Of a DNA stretch of 64,000 nt, positions 12,834-24,999 are shown one piece after another. The stretch comes from Hofstenia miamia. Taxonomy: Eukaryota > Xenacoelomorpha > Acoela > Hofsteniidae. The stretch covers positions 420,216-484,215 of the forward strand of contig CABFPE010000269.1 in assembly GCA_900660155.1 (NCBI GenBank), read 5' to 3'. A model generated the notes under the pieces. It saw only the letters and a list, made by a program, of their open reading frames with translations. It was not told the origin of the DNA and searched no databases. Numbering within the stretch: the first letter of the stretch is position 1; each line of letters opens with the position of its first letter. A program made the translations under genes and the position numbers.

Positions 12834-15800
12834 CTAAACATTTTACATCAAACAACAGTTTATTCATTGTACTATAATTCTTCATTTATAGTTTTGTGAT
12901 TACTAACAATTTCAGTTGTCAATTTTTTTGAAATTTGAGTTACCTTCATATCTTTTTTCTTTTTACCAAATGAGTGTGCACTTGACATTGTTGAGTTACG
13001 AGATACTCTGTACGTGGAGGTAGTTTCTGCACATGTGAAAGTGGTCTCCGCACCATGACCTTCAATTGATGAACTATTGCTGTTGCTAGCTCTTTTTTTG
13101 TTGACTTTCAACTTTATATAGCTACGAACACTTTTACCCGGAACGGAACCATTTTGTTTTTCGTGATTTGTGGAACTAAACAAGAATATTAATAAAACTA
13201 TTATATATTTATGTTGCATATTCTTGTATTAACATTAGAACTGCCAAATGTGTCAAAAGTGACTCAAATTGAAATTTTGTTTACTTGCACATGCATTCCT
13301 TAAAAACACCAGCGTGTATATGCACCATCAAATATGCTGATTATCTATTTGAATTTGCAAGTGTAATTTTTTTTCATTCTTTTACATAATGTTTTATTTT
13401 GAAATATTGTATGAAAAACAATGCTAAGGAGTAATGGCATTTCTAGTGTTAAATATTGATTTTGTTTCTTGCACAGTTGCAAAAAGGTGAGTTTTTAAAA
13501 GCGCAATATGTTTAGGCGTCATTCCAGGAGTGTCCGTTGTTTAAATCATTGATGCTGTTAATTAATTAGTAACGACAACTCTCATATGTAGCTGGAATTA
13601 TTAATATGGTACTTACTTGTTTGATGCTTTCTGATTTCTTTTAGTTCTTTCACTAAGCGCATGCGCAGTTAAGGAATATAAGATAATCATTAAAATAAAT
13701 GGAATGTAGAAGGCAGCCATGCTTCCGAATATCATTATGTATTCATTCATAATGGCACAGATTGGCTTTCCCTCTATTCGTTGATAAGAGTTTTCTGGTC
13801 TATGTAGAGAAACTGCAAATAACGCCCCTCCTACACATGATGATATAAACCAAACCAAGAATATTTTCAAAGTCATCCATTTTTTTGAACGATTCATTTC
13901 ACCATATCGAACCTAAATACAGCAATTTTCGATAAATATAACATATTCTGGAAGTAGATTTCCTAACATAACACTTCAGAACTATCAAGTTATAGTAAAT
14001 TATTTTGGTCAACTTCCTATTTTATGCGAGTTCTAAAGACTAATTCTCTAGGTTCGTATGCCTGAGTTCCTATTTGTAAGTGTAGATTTTTATGAAAAAT
14101 TTTAAATATGATAAACGTTTATCCCAATAATTTCTATCTTTTATTTCAGAACAAACAATATCAACATTTTGAGAAATATTCTCCTATGACTATAAGGTTT
14201 CAATTGAGGCTATATTTCGCTTTAATCAGTTAGCTTTTAACTGAGCAAGTAAATAATTATATATAAAGAACAGCGTACGTTTTCTATTTTCGAACTTTGC
14301 AACAATAGTTTATTCAGTGTCTGACTTTCTTTTAGAATAGAGATAATTTGTTGCTTAAATTTGAATTTATTATATTATTCGCTGTTTTCACTTAAAAGCA
14401 AAATCGCAAATATTAGATTATGCTAAAAATACAATTAGGTGTTCTATAAAATCTATTGGTAATGTGTATTTTGAAAAGAAGTTTTAGTAACGTAATATAA
14501 GAATGCATACCGGTAATTTTATTGCCATGTAGCGGTCCAATTGGATTGTACACAAATGCATAATTGAAGATGTGGAAAATGTTACATCCATTGTTGTCCA
14601 TAGATTGCACATTATTGGTCCTAGTATCCACATTCCTAAAATTTGTAGATATTAATATTCTTACTTGTTGGCGTATTATTAGATTGGCTAAAGAGCAGTA
14701 AATGCATAAATATTTAATTTGCTGAAAAATCTTTCGCTAAAAGTCGGACTTGACTAAAAATATATTGTACGTTTTAAACATGTTTTGAATCGCCAGGATG
14801 ACGTTTCTCTAATTTTACCCAAAATTTTTGTTTGCCATGATGGTGTCGAAGGCAATTCCAGAATTAAAAACCATTACCTTTTGGGGAATGACGTGCTTTT
14901 TGAATTTAAGCATTTGTAAAGGTATTGCTTAGTATATAGCAGGATAGCTCTGAAATATATGTAGACATACACATATGTAAATGTAGTTAATTCAATGAAA
15001 TTTAAGTGCTGTTGAGACTTGTTTCCGTGTTTTGTGATGTGACTATAAGTTCACATTTTTTCAGATATTCTAGTGAGAAACAAACTTTAATATAAACAAT
15101 GCAATCTTTAGCGGAAATTGAATTCTTAAAATGCATTGCAAAGTGATTAGTTGTAATAAAAATTTTGTTTAGGAACTGCATTTTTTATAATTATTTGAAA
15201 TGAACATTTAAGCTGTCAAATTACATAATAGATGTGTCAATAAATTTCAATTCAATTCTGTTTTTTATTGTTTTACTAAAAAAACGTTTTGGAAATTCGT
15301 TTTCACTGTGATATAATGATTCAACAATTTGTTTGATAGAATATTGAAGCAACTCTTGCTTAAAATGTCTATCCTAATTATTTTAAAATCTAAATACGTT
15401 TGCAATTATCCAATCTCGCGGAAGTTTGGTTAATTGTGCGTTGTCGTTAAAATTCGTCTTCTTTAATGTCGATACCATAGACTTATTCGTATATTTTACA
15501 TTTTTTACTAATAGTAAATAGAACTAGTGTGTATAAGTCATTGTTTTCTGATAGAAGTAAGAAGGCGAATTATGGCCTTGATGGAAAAATCTACTGAAAC
15601 TGGCCTGGACCGAATATTGCAAATCCATAGTAGCCATCTCCAGGGGACATTGAAATTTTGGAAATGAGGCGAATGAGATTTTGAAAAATGGTAAACGGAG
15701 TGAATCGACTAAACAAGCCTCAGAACTGCTTGTCTAAGTAAATGAGTCTGAGCACGTATTGCATTTTACTGCCAGAGTTGAAAGTTTTGCGTTTCTCTCG

Positions 15801-18230
15801 ACGCATATAACTTAATCTTAAACTACTTGGCGTCCACATTGACAAAAAATTTTCTCCAAGGCTATTAGCAAATCTCAAAATCGTGAGGCATGGGTAGTCA
15901 TATTGTGGAACATGCTTTAATGCAATGTTAAAACCTTCAGTTAAAACGTATTGCTGTGCAGAAGTCGTTAAAAAGATTAACTATTTTTCTTTAAAAATTT
16001 CGAATTTTTGAAAAAAAATAAATATTCTTTGCATACCTAATGATCATATATTTATAAGGTTTTGAGCTCCTATAGGCAATAACGAATTTTGGCTGTTTCT
16101 TTATATGTGCAAGAATATCCCAAACCCATTGAAGGGGCTGAAATCTATATATTTTTTACGAAGATCATGAAAAATATTGAAAATTCCTCAGGCTGCTTAA
16201 GCTTAGTAAAATTAAATCCGATGATTTTTAATTTGTTTGATCTTCCCAATCATTGCACCACTTAAACGCATATTTTATGAACAAATGATTTAAAGCTTTA
16301 TTATTAACTAATTGCATACGTTTTTGTGTTATTTATATATTCAAATAAGAAGCTTGTTGTTTAGAACAACAATTATTAAGTTTTCAATATATAAATATAT
16401 TTTTATCTATAACTTGTTTAACATGACATATTTCATTAATACGATTTATGTTTATTTTGCTTATACGTTAACAATTCTTGTTTTATTGTAAACTGAAAAT
16501 TGTTCGTTTTTAAAAACTCCCAGTTCTTACTATATATTAATATGGTTTTTTAATTATAGCTATTAGCTTGTTGAAAATCTTGACCCTGCTCCAGGCCATT
16601 CGAAAATTACCGAAATTTGCATCCGTTATGAAATAGTCTATTGTTATTCGATTGTGAGATTTCAACTGATTATCAATCCTTTGGTAAAAGATCATTTTCC
16701 TACCATTAAAATTATTTTTCCGTAATTGAAACGAATTCTGTTTTTGTTTTTTCTATATCCTCACATTAGTTTAATCAAATCTCCAGTTGATTGCATGTGT
16801 TCGCTAAGACAGAAGATATGTTTGCAGAAAAAATGACAGGAATCAAACTATTTTTATTAAATGGGGATTTTGCTAAAATTATTCACGATTCCATTATGTT
16901 GTGATCACTGAGTATGACTAATTCTTTACTCATGAAAGTGATTATTTTTGTTAATTTAGCTATTTTTCTCTTACGATTTTTGTGAAATGCTTATTAAAAC
17001 TTTGAAAGAATCTGAGTTAACAGTTTATTTTAAGATAGCTTTCATTTAGCAAAAAGCGATGTAGATGAAGGTTTCCAATTTAAAAGGAAGCCTTGCATTA
17101 GCAGTGATACATTTAGTACGCTCTTTTAGAAGTGAAGAATTTCAATTTTTCTAATTATAATAACAGGAAATGCATGAAAAAACAATTACAAAGTTTAAAT
17201 TCAATTAAAAATTGTCAATGCATTTTTCATAGAAATCAATTATATTTACAGAATAGTTTACTTCGTTTAAAATTAAAGTGCAATGTACCATTATAAATAT
17301 GTTGACTTTACAGCGTGCAACATCCCAGTCTCAGGAGCCTATGTATGACAATTTCTGTGGAATAGAAAATGAATTTACATCAGAAATCATTGATACCAAA
17401 ACCCAAAATGCCTCGGTTTAATAGATTTCAATTGTTGGTTTTTAATCAAATATCTATGACAGATTGCTAAGCTCTATAGAGTAGATGTAAATACTGGATG
17501 CTGAGCTAGAATTATGTATTTTGATCTCAGTTTTAATTAAATATAATCCCCAAATTTTGCCAATACTATTGAATGTAAAATTTTCTAAGCTTGCCAAAAT
17601 CGCACGGTGTTAATCAGATTTTGAATAAGGCGAGTAGGTTTGTGTCCTAAATTGCATAGTACATTTTATTGATTTGAGAACATTTTTATCAAATGAAATT
17701 TGATGAATTTTCTTACTATTTGGTTGATTTCAAAGTTATATGAAATTTGGAGAATGTAAGATAAGGAAATAATAAGATGTTAGCTGTAAATTTCAATAAC
17801 TGTCTCAAAACATAGTACTCACAAATAACATCTCAATTTCTGTTTACTATATTTTAGCCTATTTTTTAAGACATGGACATCTATTTGTTAAGATTTCTTT
17901 GTAAGACATAAATGTATTTGAGTATCATTTTAAAATAATTTTCTTCTACATAATGACTAAATCTGAGCGTTTTATCTACATTGTTTTGATTGGCGATATA
18001 TTCTCAGCTTGACTAATGAGTTCGCTATAAAACACAATAATTGAAAACGATTCTATATATACCATGTGGAGACTATATATTGCAAATAAATTTCATTTTT
18101 GCGCAAAGAGCGAGATATATAAATTTTCGATTTTTTTTTCAAAATTAAAAATATAGTTTTTCAAACATTTTTGTATGGATTATATGTTATTTTTTATTGC
18201 GAACAACAGTACATCGACAAAGAGTTTGAA

Positions 18231-18285
<55 letters not shown>

Positions 18286-21200
18286 ATCAGTGTGCTACTA
18301 AAAGCAACAGCATCAATATACATGTAAGCTAAGAGCATAGAATAGATTGTTAAGTACAACCTGCAAAACAAACTGACAATATTTATGAAAAGTATTTAAA
18401 ATATGTTTATTTATTTTTACCCAGCTCACACCCCACAACCAGAACGTGCTGTCCGCACCGCCCGCTTATACCATCGCACGTCGCCCGATCCTCATTGCGA
18501 AAAGTTAAACATTATCCAAAAACTTTACCTCATTCATCGAGATGTAATTTCAATGTTATATACGCTAAAAATCTGTATCTATATTGAATGCGTTGAACAG
18601 GATAAACTATGAACTTAGGATTAGTTAAAGAAATTCTCAGTTGTTTTTTATTCTTAAATTTGTCTTCATTTATTTTAAAATTGCTTTCTTTCTAATATGA
18701 TGAAAGATTTAGTTAGTTTTTGCTCTTTTTTAAGAACCTATGTCAATAGTTTTCAATATTGTAATTTTGAATTTAATAACGAAGCACTGCGATATCATTC
18801 ACATAAATGGACTATATGCACACATATAGATCCGACTAATTTTAATTCATAAATCTTTGATTTGAAAATAAGATACGCTTATGACTGTATAGAATGCCAA
18901 ATTATTTTCTATTCATAAACAGCATTTCCTAGAGTGTTTCGAGCAATTATTGTTCTTTTTTAGATAATGTCTGCGTTTACATTTGAATTTATTGATATCG
19001 GCTGTTAGCATTATATTTGGTTAGCAATGGTTTTTTAAACTCTAGATTGTCATTTACCATATTCAGTATATTTCTTCAAATCACAAAAAATATACATTTG
19101 ATGACTTCGTTGTTTACTCGAATTGTAGCAAATGTGGCATTCAATTGCGGTAAGGATTATTTAGAATTTTCACAATTAAGACGATGAAGCAATGCAATTG
19201 AGTTTTAATTGCTATTAAATTGGAAAAATTATTCTCTGGTTAACCAAAACTGGTCATTTGATTATAAGTCGCAGTATAAGTGAGGACAGTCTAGTTTCAT
19301 ATATGAGACACGCCGCCGTAAAAAGCAAAATAGGTCAAACTATTCAAATCATTAACAGTAACTGTCAATATTACACTCCTCCGCTACGAACTCACCAAAT
19401 TTAAAAGTTAGGCGATAGCGGCATCAAACATTATTTTGTTAAAATAAATATAGGGATATTATGTGCACCCAATCGCCCGAAAAAATACGGTAGTGCCAAA
19501 AAATATAACTTATTTATTTTAAAACGAATGTTTTTGCATAAATTCTACTAGATATGTGAGCAAATACTTTTCAAAACTCATAGTGTTCAACAGCTCTCAT
19601 ATTTGCAAGGGAATAAGGAATCACAGAAGCGGGAGATATGACATTTTTTCAATTTGATAATTGAAGAATTGTGAATATCAAAAGATTTTTTAGTTGTCTT
19701 CATGTTTGCGTAGAAAATCCTTAGTAATTGACGAAGCTTTTTTAAATATAATAGGCTTTTATTAAAGTTTTTGCATTGCAAATTTGCAGTAAAATTTTTT
19801 TAAAATAATTTTTTATAGTGTCAAATTTTAATAATTATTCTTTAAAGAAATTCAAGACTTTCTTTGATTCGAATGAAATGGACACTAGAGTCAAAATTGC
19901 CTAAAATATTTGTTTATTCATGATTCATTTACAAGACACTTTAACACGTATTTGAACCGCCAATTAGGTTGATATTCAAATTAAAGTAAGAATGTCACTA
20001 TTTTGTCATCAAAGGTTAACGTCCGTTCTATAGAATTTCGGAAAATTGATCTTTCAATGACTTTAATTTTAGAATTACATTTAGAAATTCTAAGTGTAAT
20101 TGTATTTCTATTTTCAAATCTACTTAGTAGTCTTGTGTTTTAGGTTTTGTTTTTAACCACACAGTGTAAGTTCCATTCATAGAAAGGTTTGCATCCTCTG
20201 ATTATTGTTTAAAGCTAAAAGTTCAAATTTTTCAACATGTATTTTTATTGTTATTGCTATCGTTCTATATATTCGTTTTAAAATACCATTGACAGAAAAT
20301 TGAAAAATATTTAGTATTCCGCAAAATGGAATAAACCATTTCTTATTTTAAAAGATGTTTTATTTGAATTCCACTATTTTTCGTTTTATTTGACATAATA
20401 TATAATGTAACAGCTTTTAACTTTTATAGAAAATCAAAGCTAGTAACACATAGTGTTGGCAAAGTATGTTGGTAGTCTTAACCAAGTTTTATTGTTTATC
20501 CCATCCCGTTTGTTATTTATGTTGGCAACCATAAATGTATGTTTCCTGATGAATGGAATTTCATTAAGTTGTGTTTGATTTAACTGAGATCTCTGATCAG
20601 TTAGTCTAAACCCAATTGAGCTAAGTGTATTTTCTGATATATCGCTTCTGACATTAACATGTCTAGGTGGGCATGATCTTGTAAAATAAACTAATTGCTT
20701 TTTTATGCATTCATCAAAATTCAGAAAAAGCACATTAGTTACTGAAATGTTTCCTACAGCTGGAACTACTCTGCCTGTCTAATAGGATTATATTCAATCA
20801 TTTAAAAAATTTCCGTTTGTCGGTTAGCGATTGCTATTTGAAGATTTTATGCTGTTTTGCGATTTTTCAAATTCAAAAATTTACTTGTTATGAATAAACT
20901 TTAAAGTTCGGAATTTATTAGAATATCTTTTCAAATGTCATTCAAATGTGATAAACCTGTGTTTTCTAAAGGCAATATATATATATATATATAAGACTAT
21001 ATATATATATATATTTATATCACGAAAATAGTCTCATCGCTGAATGAGAATGTATGCGGCCTAATGATTCCGTCAGAGTATAACCTGACATCTCCATTCA
21101 TTAATGGTTATCAAATATATCATATAAAACAATATATTTATTCATTCAAATTTAAAAAGTTTTATCTGGTTTATTGATTATCAACCGTGCTTAAAATCCA

Positions 21201-21747
21201 GTTGTCTTCCGATAATCAATAGATAATCCAAATCGATCGTAAAATTTCGGTTTAGTAGATTAAAATACATTTTCTACAGATTTGCAGGCCGCTATCGTTC
21301 CTCTCTCACTCGAGCATAAATCATGTTATATTCATTGTACCAATCAGTTAAAAGACTAGTAGTTCCTGTGCATTAAGAACATTAAGGATGACTTGGCTAA
21401 TTTGACAGCACTTCCAGACTACAGCTGGATTAGTGTCGAAGAAGAAATATTACTGTGAAAATATTTTATATATCATTTTACAAAATTTTACCTGCGAAAT
21501 TATTGCAAAGAGCTAATGGCATAACGAATCCCGCAACTCCTAAATCTGCAATAGCTAAAGAAAACAGGAAGTAATTTGTCATGTTTTGTAGTCTTTTATC
21601 GCGCCAGACAGCTATGCATACTAGTACATTTCCAACTACGCTAATGGTAATGAATACAATGAGTGGGAGATACAAGTAGTTAAGGCCAGATCCATTCTCT
21701 TCCCCAACTTCATTTGAATTGTTCGGCAATACACTAAATATGTTCAT
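12534..21747 (-). CDS. Aminergic G-protein-coupled receptor, 5-HT2-like (five exons)
   Basis: Joined exons 21747-21492, 14635-14511, 13912-13617, 13175-12944 and 12833-12534 give 402 residues with consistent phases (1, 0, 2, 0) and GT..AG introns of 6856, 598, 441 and 110 bp. It should be a plasma-membrane receptor for a biogenic amine. Visible residues: N40 (1.50), D68 (2.50), C95 (3.25), amine-binding D102 (3.32), S106 (3.36), DRY at 119-121, W148 (4.50), ECL2 C179, G190/S191/A194 (5.42/5.43/5.46), P198 (5.50), W324-FPFF in TM6, W354/G356/Y357 and NPIIY in TM7, and CC at 383-384 for likely palmitoylation. G5.42-S5.43 with S3.36 and W7.40 fit 5-HT2 receptors; an invertebrate D2-like or orphan amine receptor is the alternative. 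The start ATG has an in-frame TAA 15 bp upstream. Odd points: IQLDRY instead of ISLDRY, LWFP instead of CW.P, and a fairly short third loop. Confidence 0.88.
12944..13175 (-). CDS. Receptor exon 4: third intracellular loop
   Basis: It encodes residues 227-303, a hydrophilic loop rich in S, T, N and K, ending HSFGKKKKDMK. The acceptor is TTGTTTAG|T and the donor AAG|GTAACT. The ends are fixed by phase agreement with exons 3 and 5. Low conservation is expected for this loop. Confidence 0.8.
13617..13912 (-). CDS. Receptor exon 3: ICL2, TM4, ECL2, TM5
   Basis: It encodes residues 128-225 plus two bases. It starts VRYGEMNRSKKWM after TATTTAG. TM4 is about 141-163, ECL2 carries GKPICAI, and TM5 is NEYIMIFGSMAAFYIPF onward. 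It ends AACAA|GTAAGT, a strong donor. Confidence 0.88.
14511..14635 (-). CDS. Receptor exon 2: TM3 with DRY
   Basis: This 125-bp exon encodes residues 86-127. Key parts are the disulfide C95, the amine-binding D102, STSSIMHLCTIQLDRYMAI and the DRY box. It starts after TTTTAG and ends CCG|GTATGC. Its phases (1 in, 0 out) match exon 1 and exon 3. It lies in a different frame from the longer chance reading frame over the same bases. Confidence 0.88.
15560..15980 (+). mobile_element. Possible LINE reverse-transcriptase relic
   Basis: A short piece reads LKLLGVHIDKKFS, which resembles the conserved (L)GV.ID..L.. step after the RT catalytic core in CR1/L2-like LINEs. Stops interrupt it on both sides. 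GC content is higher than in the neighbouring intron. Chance resemblance is possible. Confidence 0.3.
18236..18295. repeat. (TA)n microsatellite
   Basis: A nearly perfect TA tract within receptor intron 1. Confidence 0.9.
20440..20765 (-). other. Unassigned open stretch inside receptor intron 1
   Basis: A minus-strand frame of about 107 codons (first ATG at 20733) is open, polar and not low in complexity, with pieces such as TRSCPPRHVNVRSD and FIRKHTFMVANINNKRDG. No domain was recognised. It cannot be spliced into the receptor, whose exons 1 and 2 already join in phase. It may be a transposon-derived fragment, a separate short gene or chance. Confidence 0.25.
20974..21020. repeat. (TA)n microsatellite, interrupted
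   Basis: Two TA tracts separated by AGAC. Confidence 0.9.
21492..21747 (-). CDS. Receptor exon 1: N-terminus, TM1, TM2
   Basis: It encodes residues 1-85 plus one base of codon 86. The short N-terminus carries possible N-glycosylation sites (NNS, NGS). TM1 is about residues 25-47 (VVGNVLVCIAV) and TM2 about 58-81 (NYFLFSLAIADLGVAGFVMP). The donor reads GCAG|GTAAAA. Confidence 0.85.
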
Positions 21748-22322
21748 TATATTATATTGTTATTTAGAATTTCGATGGAACACGCAGAAAAAGAAAGTGA
21801 TCGGTATGATTTCTTTCACTTATTAAAGGTTATTGTTACATTGTTTGCAATAATAGATTTTGTTTAAATTATTCTAAAACTTGCTTTTTATAGACACTTG
21901 TCTAGATGAAAAGTTTTGTGATATGCCATTATACATATCCTTAAAACGATATTTCTAATATGTGTTTTATACGCTATTTGAAATGCTTGGTATGTAATAT
22001 TATGATAAATTTCTCCAAATAAATTTGGAATTGAATTTCCCCCAATATGTCAGAATTATGTTATCAATACTGCCACCACAATAGCAATTAGCTCTACATT
22101 CATTCTAAGTTAAGTGGTGTTTGCCATCGAATATGATAATTGCATAAATATATTTTGTGTTTCAGGCTATTCATAATCTAGTCAGATTTTTTAAATAAAG
22201 AATTAAATTCACCATTCTTTCAAATGCTAGCTATATCATTGGCTATGAATGTGCAAATAATTACAAATACCCCTATATTTAATTTTTGCATTAATTTGTA
22301 ATGCATCAATATTTGTAGTGAA
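21748..22322. promoter_or_regulatory. Spacer between divergent start codons
   Basis: This 575-bp AT-rich spacer separates the receptor start (minus strand) from the candidate coiled-coil exon (plus strand). If both are real it would hold 5' untranslated sequence and promoter elements of two divergent genes. No specific motif was identified. Confidence 0.2.
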
Positions 22323-22505
22323 ATGATTGATGACTTTGGGAATTTGAATCAATGCAAGCACGAGTTAGAATCACTAAAAAACGAAGTGTTGATTTTGCGC
22401 GAACGCCTTAAGGAACTAAAGTGTGAAGCTCAATTTGGCCATGTAGATTTGATCACTCGAATAAATCCAGCTTTATTTAAGAAATTGGAGAACTTAGAAA
22501 CAACG
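22323..22505 (+). CDS. Candidate first exon of an unrecognised coiled-coil protein
   Basis: This gives 61 codons from an ATG with an in-frame TAA shortly upstream, ending ACAACG|GTAATT (phase 0). The peptide is charged and heptad-like (CKHELESLKNEVLILRERLK), then FGHVDLITRINPALFKKLEN. It is unlike the low-complexity frames around it. A simple two-exon alternative uses the acceptor at 22828, which would add IQSRQSTSQPS and a stop, making a 72-residue protein. A longer gene with the downstream candidates is the other option. The family is not recognised. Confidence 0.42.
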
Positions 22506-24099
22506 GTAATTATCTATATTTTTTATTTATCAATAAAAGTTGCTTAATTGAATATAAATTAATAATTTACTCTAGCCGTTTTGCATTTACTATTTATGAA
22601 ATAACTTTTCAATCTACTATTCGTTTCACATAAATGATTTTATGACTGTTTTTCTATTTTCATTCTGTGAGGTATAGTCGCGTTTTCACAAGATAATACA
22701 AATATAATTTGAAAATGAGAGTTATACTGAAATTTAGTATGCAATGACAATAATTTTTTGATGGACCAAAATTTTACATATTTCTGTTGCTAATTTAATA
22801 ATATATTATGCTCTTACATTAATTTTAGATCCAGTCAAGGCAGAGCACATCACAGCCGAGCTAGTCTCAATTATATTGCATTATGTATTTTGTTGTAATA
22901 TAATCAATACAACTTCTTTTATGTTGGCTGTTAAATTATCTATTTACAACCCAATTTGATGAATTTTGCAGTTTATTGGGATATTTTAGCTATCTTAGAT
23001 TGTTTAGAATATTCTCGCAACAGCTGTGCTTTGTGATTTTTCGAATTCGATCCTTACTATAAATTTTTGGAATAACTACAATTGAATGTAATTATTTAGA
23101 ATTAAACTTTAACAAAATTGATATTCAGATAGCATGTGTATTTTGCCTTAAATTCATTAATTGAAGCTAAATTGATTGCTTTTATTGAGATTTTTTCAAA
23201 GAGTCCAAGTTATGTTTGAGAATATGAAAAGATTACGTGTAAGTTTTTTGTGAGTGTGATTAGATGATTGCAGCAGATAGTTATTAAAATTATGAACACG
23301 TATTGCTTGTTAATCCGAGATAAACCACTTTTTTCCGGCCTCCAAAATTGAATTTTTAGAATTTGGCTTCGGTTAACTAATGCAAGTTTTGCCAGTTTAT
23401 TTCAGTTTCTGTGGACTTTTTTGTAGTTCACTCACAGCCTTCAGGTTCATTCTATAGAAAGATATATTATTTTTTAGCTCGGGTGTCATTTTATCTTTTA
23501 TATTTGTTGTTAACTTTTACTAGGCTTCACCGCTTTTTATTAAATTGTAGTGTACAACACGAGTTGCGAAATTTTTTAATTGACCTAATTTCGCTTCTAG
23601 ATATCTTCTGTGTAACTAATATTTTAGTACAGATATGATGGGCTTCGAGTCCAGCTAAAAATATTTTCCACATTTGCTTACAACATTTTTGTTTCTGGTG
23701 AATACATTTTTTTGCTTAGATGCAAATTATTTATCTGATGCTTTCCTTCAAATGTGATCTATTTAAAATTCAAAATAAAAATAATTCTTTCCTGTAATTT
23801 CAAATTTTAGGCGCTGTGATTTTAATTAAACTCTCGATCAGGCGCATCGGCATCAAAAGAAGGAGAATTTTGTTGGGTTGATTGACATGCTATTTATCGT
23901 TCAATAATAATTGAATTCCTTTTGGCGCTGTCTTTGAATGATCTATTAATTGCAACAAGATTTTTTAACCTCCTTAGACTGCCCGTGTTCGTTCAAATGT
24001 ACCGTATATATTAATGTGTTATATATTACCAGTATTTGGATACAATAATATTGGTGTTTTTTTACTGTTTTATGAACTATTTTAAAACCATACATTCTG

Positions 24100-24720
24100 A
24101 ATTTTAAACATTCTAGGAATTTTTTAAAGTTTTTTAGGCTTCTTGAAAAATTTTTGAGTGCTTATAACTCACAGTTAAGGTTAGTTGTTGTTCCCCTAGT
24201 ATTTGGACTTCCTGATTAGCTGAACATTGGGAATGGTGAGAATTTAGGTTTTTTATACATCGGAATTTTCAATGATTAATAGTAAATTTTTTCAAGCACT
24301 TCATTCACAGCTATAACACTCTAGTACAAATTTTTAAGCATTACGTTTGAGCATTTCATCAATAGTTGTTCACATCTTATTATTTTCAAATTACATAATA
24401 GGCTTGCAAGAATTGCTTGAGAATATGGAAAAACACTTTTTTGTCATTTACGTAGAAAGTTTAAGGCTAAAGAAACTGTGCTGGAGAAGAAAAGATATTC
24501 ATTCAGAAAGTACTTTAGAAATATTCAATGATACTGGTAAGAAATCTGCAGGGATCCATCCGAGGCGAATATGATTTGTCCCGGTGAATGCTTTAAACCC
24601 AATAAAAACTTTTGAGACATAAAAACAGGAATAAAGAGAATAATCATATAAGCAAAATTGCAGTAATGCAGAGCACTGCCGAGCCCTATTCTTTCTAATG
24701 ATCCTTATTGCAGCTAACCA
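24100..24720. repeat. Dispersed repeat, copy 1
   Basis: It shares blocks with 46430-46720 (GAGCA..TTCATCAATAG and GAAGTTTAAGG) and with 50330-50600 (GCTTATAACTCAC, TTGTTGTTCCC), and a TTAGTTG(T/C)TGTTCCC block with 61487. The identity is patchy, so this is an old family. Open frames within it are probably not exons. Confidence 0.4.
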
Positions 24721-24999
24721 CAATGGCTCTCTGACTGAGATAAAATAATTTGGACTACAAATATACGCTTAACAGTTTTTGCTAAATTTGAAAAAAGTCT
24801 CATTTGAATTTCCAAAATAGCAAAGGGTTAAAAGTATCTTCAGCTTGAAAGTTCTGTAATTCCACATTTCTTGTAAGAATTTCTTCTATGTAGTTGCAGA
24901 AATGTATTTAAGATATTAATGAAAACGCCATGCTATTTCTAACAAAAATTCAATTTGAATTTAGAGAATTTCAAGACCTTTACAAATATAATTATCCAA

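Larger units (their letters stand above)
14636..21491 (-). other. Receptor intron 1 (6.9 kb)
   Basis: The intron holds a likely LINE relic (15560-15980), a GC-rich 90-bp patch next to a (TA)n tract (18236-18510), an unassigned open stretch (20440-20765) and a (TA)n tract (20974-21020). No further coding exon is needed by the phase of exons 1 and 2. Confidence 0.75.

Noticed and set aside
14413-14631. Minus-strand 72-codon frame over the TM3 exon
   Set aside because: The receptor TM3 exon uses another frame of the same strand; this one is its shadow.
24347-24574. Exon-like frame with LQELLENMEKHFF
   Set aside because: The DNA is part of a repeat shared with 46430-46720, so the frame is more likely a by-product.
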